Shown piece by piece: positions 37,419 through 38,731 of a stretch of DNA of 38,731 bases (the stretch's first letter is position 1; each line of letters starts with the position of its first letter). Origin of the DNA: a virus; IMG/VR virus record IMGVR_UViG_3300031227_000154, positions 1 to 38,731 of that record, one strand, 5' to 3'. The position numbers were made by a program, and so were the translations under genes. The notes under the pieces are model-generated. The model did not search any database and had not been told where the DNA came from. It saw only the letters and a program-made list of their open reading frames with translations.

Positions 37419-38667
37419 GGTACTTGATGCTGGAAGAAGATGGGGTAAGTCGTTTTTAGCTTTAATTGCTCTTTGTTTAGAAGGACTAGAATACCCCGAA
37501 GCAAGACTATGGTATGTCGGTCCGACTTTCCGGCAGAGTAAACAGATAGCTTGGGTACTACTAAAGAAACTGCTAGAGGGTGTAGACGTAAAATGGAACG
37601 AGAGCGAATTAAGTGCTTTGATAAGGCAAACAGGCTCTTTGATAGAATTGAAAGGATCTGATAACGAAGATTCTTTAAGAGGTGCAGGACTAGGAACTAA
37701 GCAGCATTACGGTGGATTAGCCTTAGTAGTTGATGAGTTTGCTAGTATCTATGATAACTGGTCAGTATGGCATGAAGTATTAAGACCGATGCTATCCGAT
37801 CATAAGTCAGGTGCTATGTTTATATCAACACCAAAGGGTAAAGATGCTTTCTGGGAGCTATTTATGAAAGGTCAGCGAAGTGAAGATGGGTGGAAGAGTT
37901 GGCAGTTACCAACAGTAAACAACCCATACATAGACCCTGAAGAGATAGAAGAAGCTAAGAAAACGATGCCGGAACGATATTTCAGACAAGAGTACGAAGG
38001 TAGCTTTGAAGATTTTGTAGGTTTGATATACCCTGAGTTTAGCGAGAACCATCATGTTGTAGAGCCGTATTTCGTACAGCAAGTATATCCTAAGTTAGGA
38101 GTTATAGACCCAGCACTAAGCGGTACAACAGCAGGACTAAAGTCTTATATTGACGAAGCAGGTTATATAGTAATCTATGACGAATACTATGAGAAGGATA
38201 AGCGAGTATCAGAGGTTTGTGCTGAGTTTAAGGGTGAAGAAGAGATTAAATGGTTAATTGACCCGGCAAGTAAAGCTAAGAGTGTAGAGCGAGAAGGTAA
38301 CTTATATAGTTTATATGACGAGTATCACCAATATGGTATCACAGCAGAAACAGCAGAGAACGATGTACTTGGTGGTATAAACAGAGTAGCAGAGTATTTT
38401 AAGACTAACCAGATAAAGATATTCAAGAACTGTACTAATCTTATTTGGGAGCTAGAACGGTATCATTGGACAGAACCTAAAGAGACAGCTAAAGGCGAGA
38501 TTAAAGCAGAACCTTATAAGAAAGACGATCATTTATGTGATTGTCTTAAATATTTAGTAGCGAACAGACATGACCCGGCAGATTTGACATTATTAGAAGA
38601 GTACAACCCATTATCAGCATGGGGTAAAGTAAACGATATGAGAAAACGAGCTAAAAAAAGGAGATAA
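37351..38667 (+). CDS. terL: Large terminase subunit, 438 aa
   Basis: Motor and nuclease that packages DNA into the procapsid. Walker A is GRRWGKS (28-34), Walker B LVVDE (125-129) after the SLRGAGLG motif, and the coupling motif is ISTPKG (about 158-163). The nuclease domain shows VIDPALSG with a metal-binding Asp near 253 and the terminal motif DDHLCDCLKYL. Length is normal for the family. ATG 37351 is preferred, with AAGGTG upstream; a TTG precedes it. The last 43 codons also appear at the left window end because of the terminal overlap. Confidence 0.93.
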   Translation: MITPEFHLHSSQGLILNDPSRFKVLDAGRRWGKSFLALIALCLEGLEYPEARLWYVGPTFRQSKQIAWVLLKKLLEGVDVKWNESELSALIRQTGSLIELKGSDNEDSLRGAGLGTKQHYGGLALVVDEFASIYDNWSVWHEVLRPMLSDHKSGAMFISTPKGKDAFWELFMKGQRSEDGWKSWQLPTVNNPYIDPEEIEEAKKTMPERYFRQEYEGSFEDFVGLIYPEFSENHHVVEPYFVQQVYPKLGVIDPALSGTTAGLKSYIDEAGYIVIYDEYYEKDKRVSEVCAEFKGEEEIKWLIDPASKAKSVEREGNLYSLYDEYHQYGITAETAENDVLGGINRVAEYFKTNQIKIFKNCTNLIWELERYHWTEPKETAKGEIKAEPYKKDDHLCDCLKYLVANRHDPADLTLLEEYNPLSAWGKVNDMRKRAKKRR

Positions 38668-38731
38668 TCATGGCAACGGCAAGAAAAGGTGACTGTGGAC
38701 GGGGAACACCAAGAGTAGGGTCTAAAGGCGA
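38538..38731. repeat. Terminal overlap, right copy (matches 1-194)
   Basis: Matches the first 194 bases with two synonymous differences, at 38601 and 38604. It covers the end of terL and the start of the small basic protein gene. Joined at this overlap, the genome is a circle of about 38,537 bp. Confidence 0.93.
38670..38731 (+). CDS. Small Gly/Arg/Ser-rich basic protein, N-terminal part
   Basis: First 20 codons of the same gene that is complete at 133-264, cut by the window end. The sequence is identical in the shared part. It is not a second gene but the continuation of the circular genome. Confidence 0.9.
   Translation, partial: MATARKGDCGRGTPRVGSKG

Overview
The window looks like one complete genome of a tailed double-stranded DNA phage. 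The first 194 bases recur at the last 194 (two mismatches), so the window runs from the end of the large terminase gene once round the genome and back to the same point, giving a genome of about 38.54 kb. The virion genes fit a short-tailed (podovirus-like) phage: terminase, portal, scaffold, HK97-type capsid, a head-tail adaptor, a P22 gp10-like tail nozzle, ejection-type proteins and fibres, with no tail tube, sheath or tape measure. The sequence is AT-rich. Sec signal peptides, an O-antigen-ligase-like protein and a lipobox suggest a Gram-negative host, and the sigma70-like promoters suggest reliance on host RNA polymerase. No integrase, DNA polymerase, RNA polymerase or tRNA gene was seen. 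All genes but one read on the + strand.

Layout. 1-7.4 kb: end of terL, small basic proteins, portal, zinc ribbon, an inserted-looking small gene, scaffold, major capsid protein, then two paralogous signal-peptide proteins each followed by a similar RNA hairpin. 7.4-12.2 kb: a membrane-anchored protein, a mosaic ADP-ribosyltransferase/GNAT-like protein, the adaptor, a polytopic O-antigen-ligase-like protein and small tail-associated proteins. 12.2-22.2 kb: tail nozzle, secreted fibre-like protein, three ejection-type proteins and a 999-residue secreted fibre with a pectin-lyase-like region. 22.2-24.5 kb: lysis-type small membrane proteins, then a minus-strand homing endonuclease with its own promoter. 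A 200-base intergenic region at 24.5-24.7 kb ends the late block and carries an early promoter.

24.7-34.3 kb is the recombination/replication/DNA-modification block: ribbon-helix-helix regulator, ERF annealing protein, YqaJ exonuclease, NinB-like protein, a second promoter with a structured leader RNA, an N4/N6-type and a C5 DNA methyltransferase, replication initiator, DnaB-like helicase, HNH protein, a stand-alone glycyl-radical-like peptide, a small zincin and a metallophosphoesterase. 34.3-36.9 kb is a run of very small, mostly membrane or Cys-rich accessory genes. From 36.87 kb a promoter, short leader and intrinsic terminator precede terS and terL.

The genes suggest a strategy in which ERF and YqaJ recombine DNA, the initiator and helicase recruit the host replisome, terminase packages concatemers, and a group of late proteins is sent across the inner membrane. 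The least conventional parts are that group of Sec-targeted virion-module proteins with an envelope-glycan enzyme in the same operon, the repeat-flanked cassettes, the glycyl-radical mini-gene, and two structured RNA leaders. Function calls rest on motifs read by eye; no database search was run.
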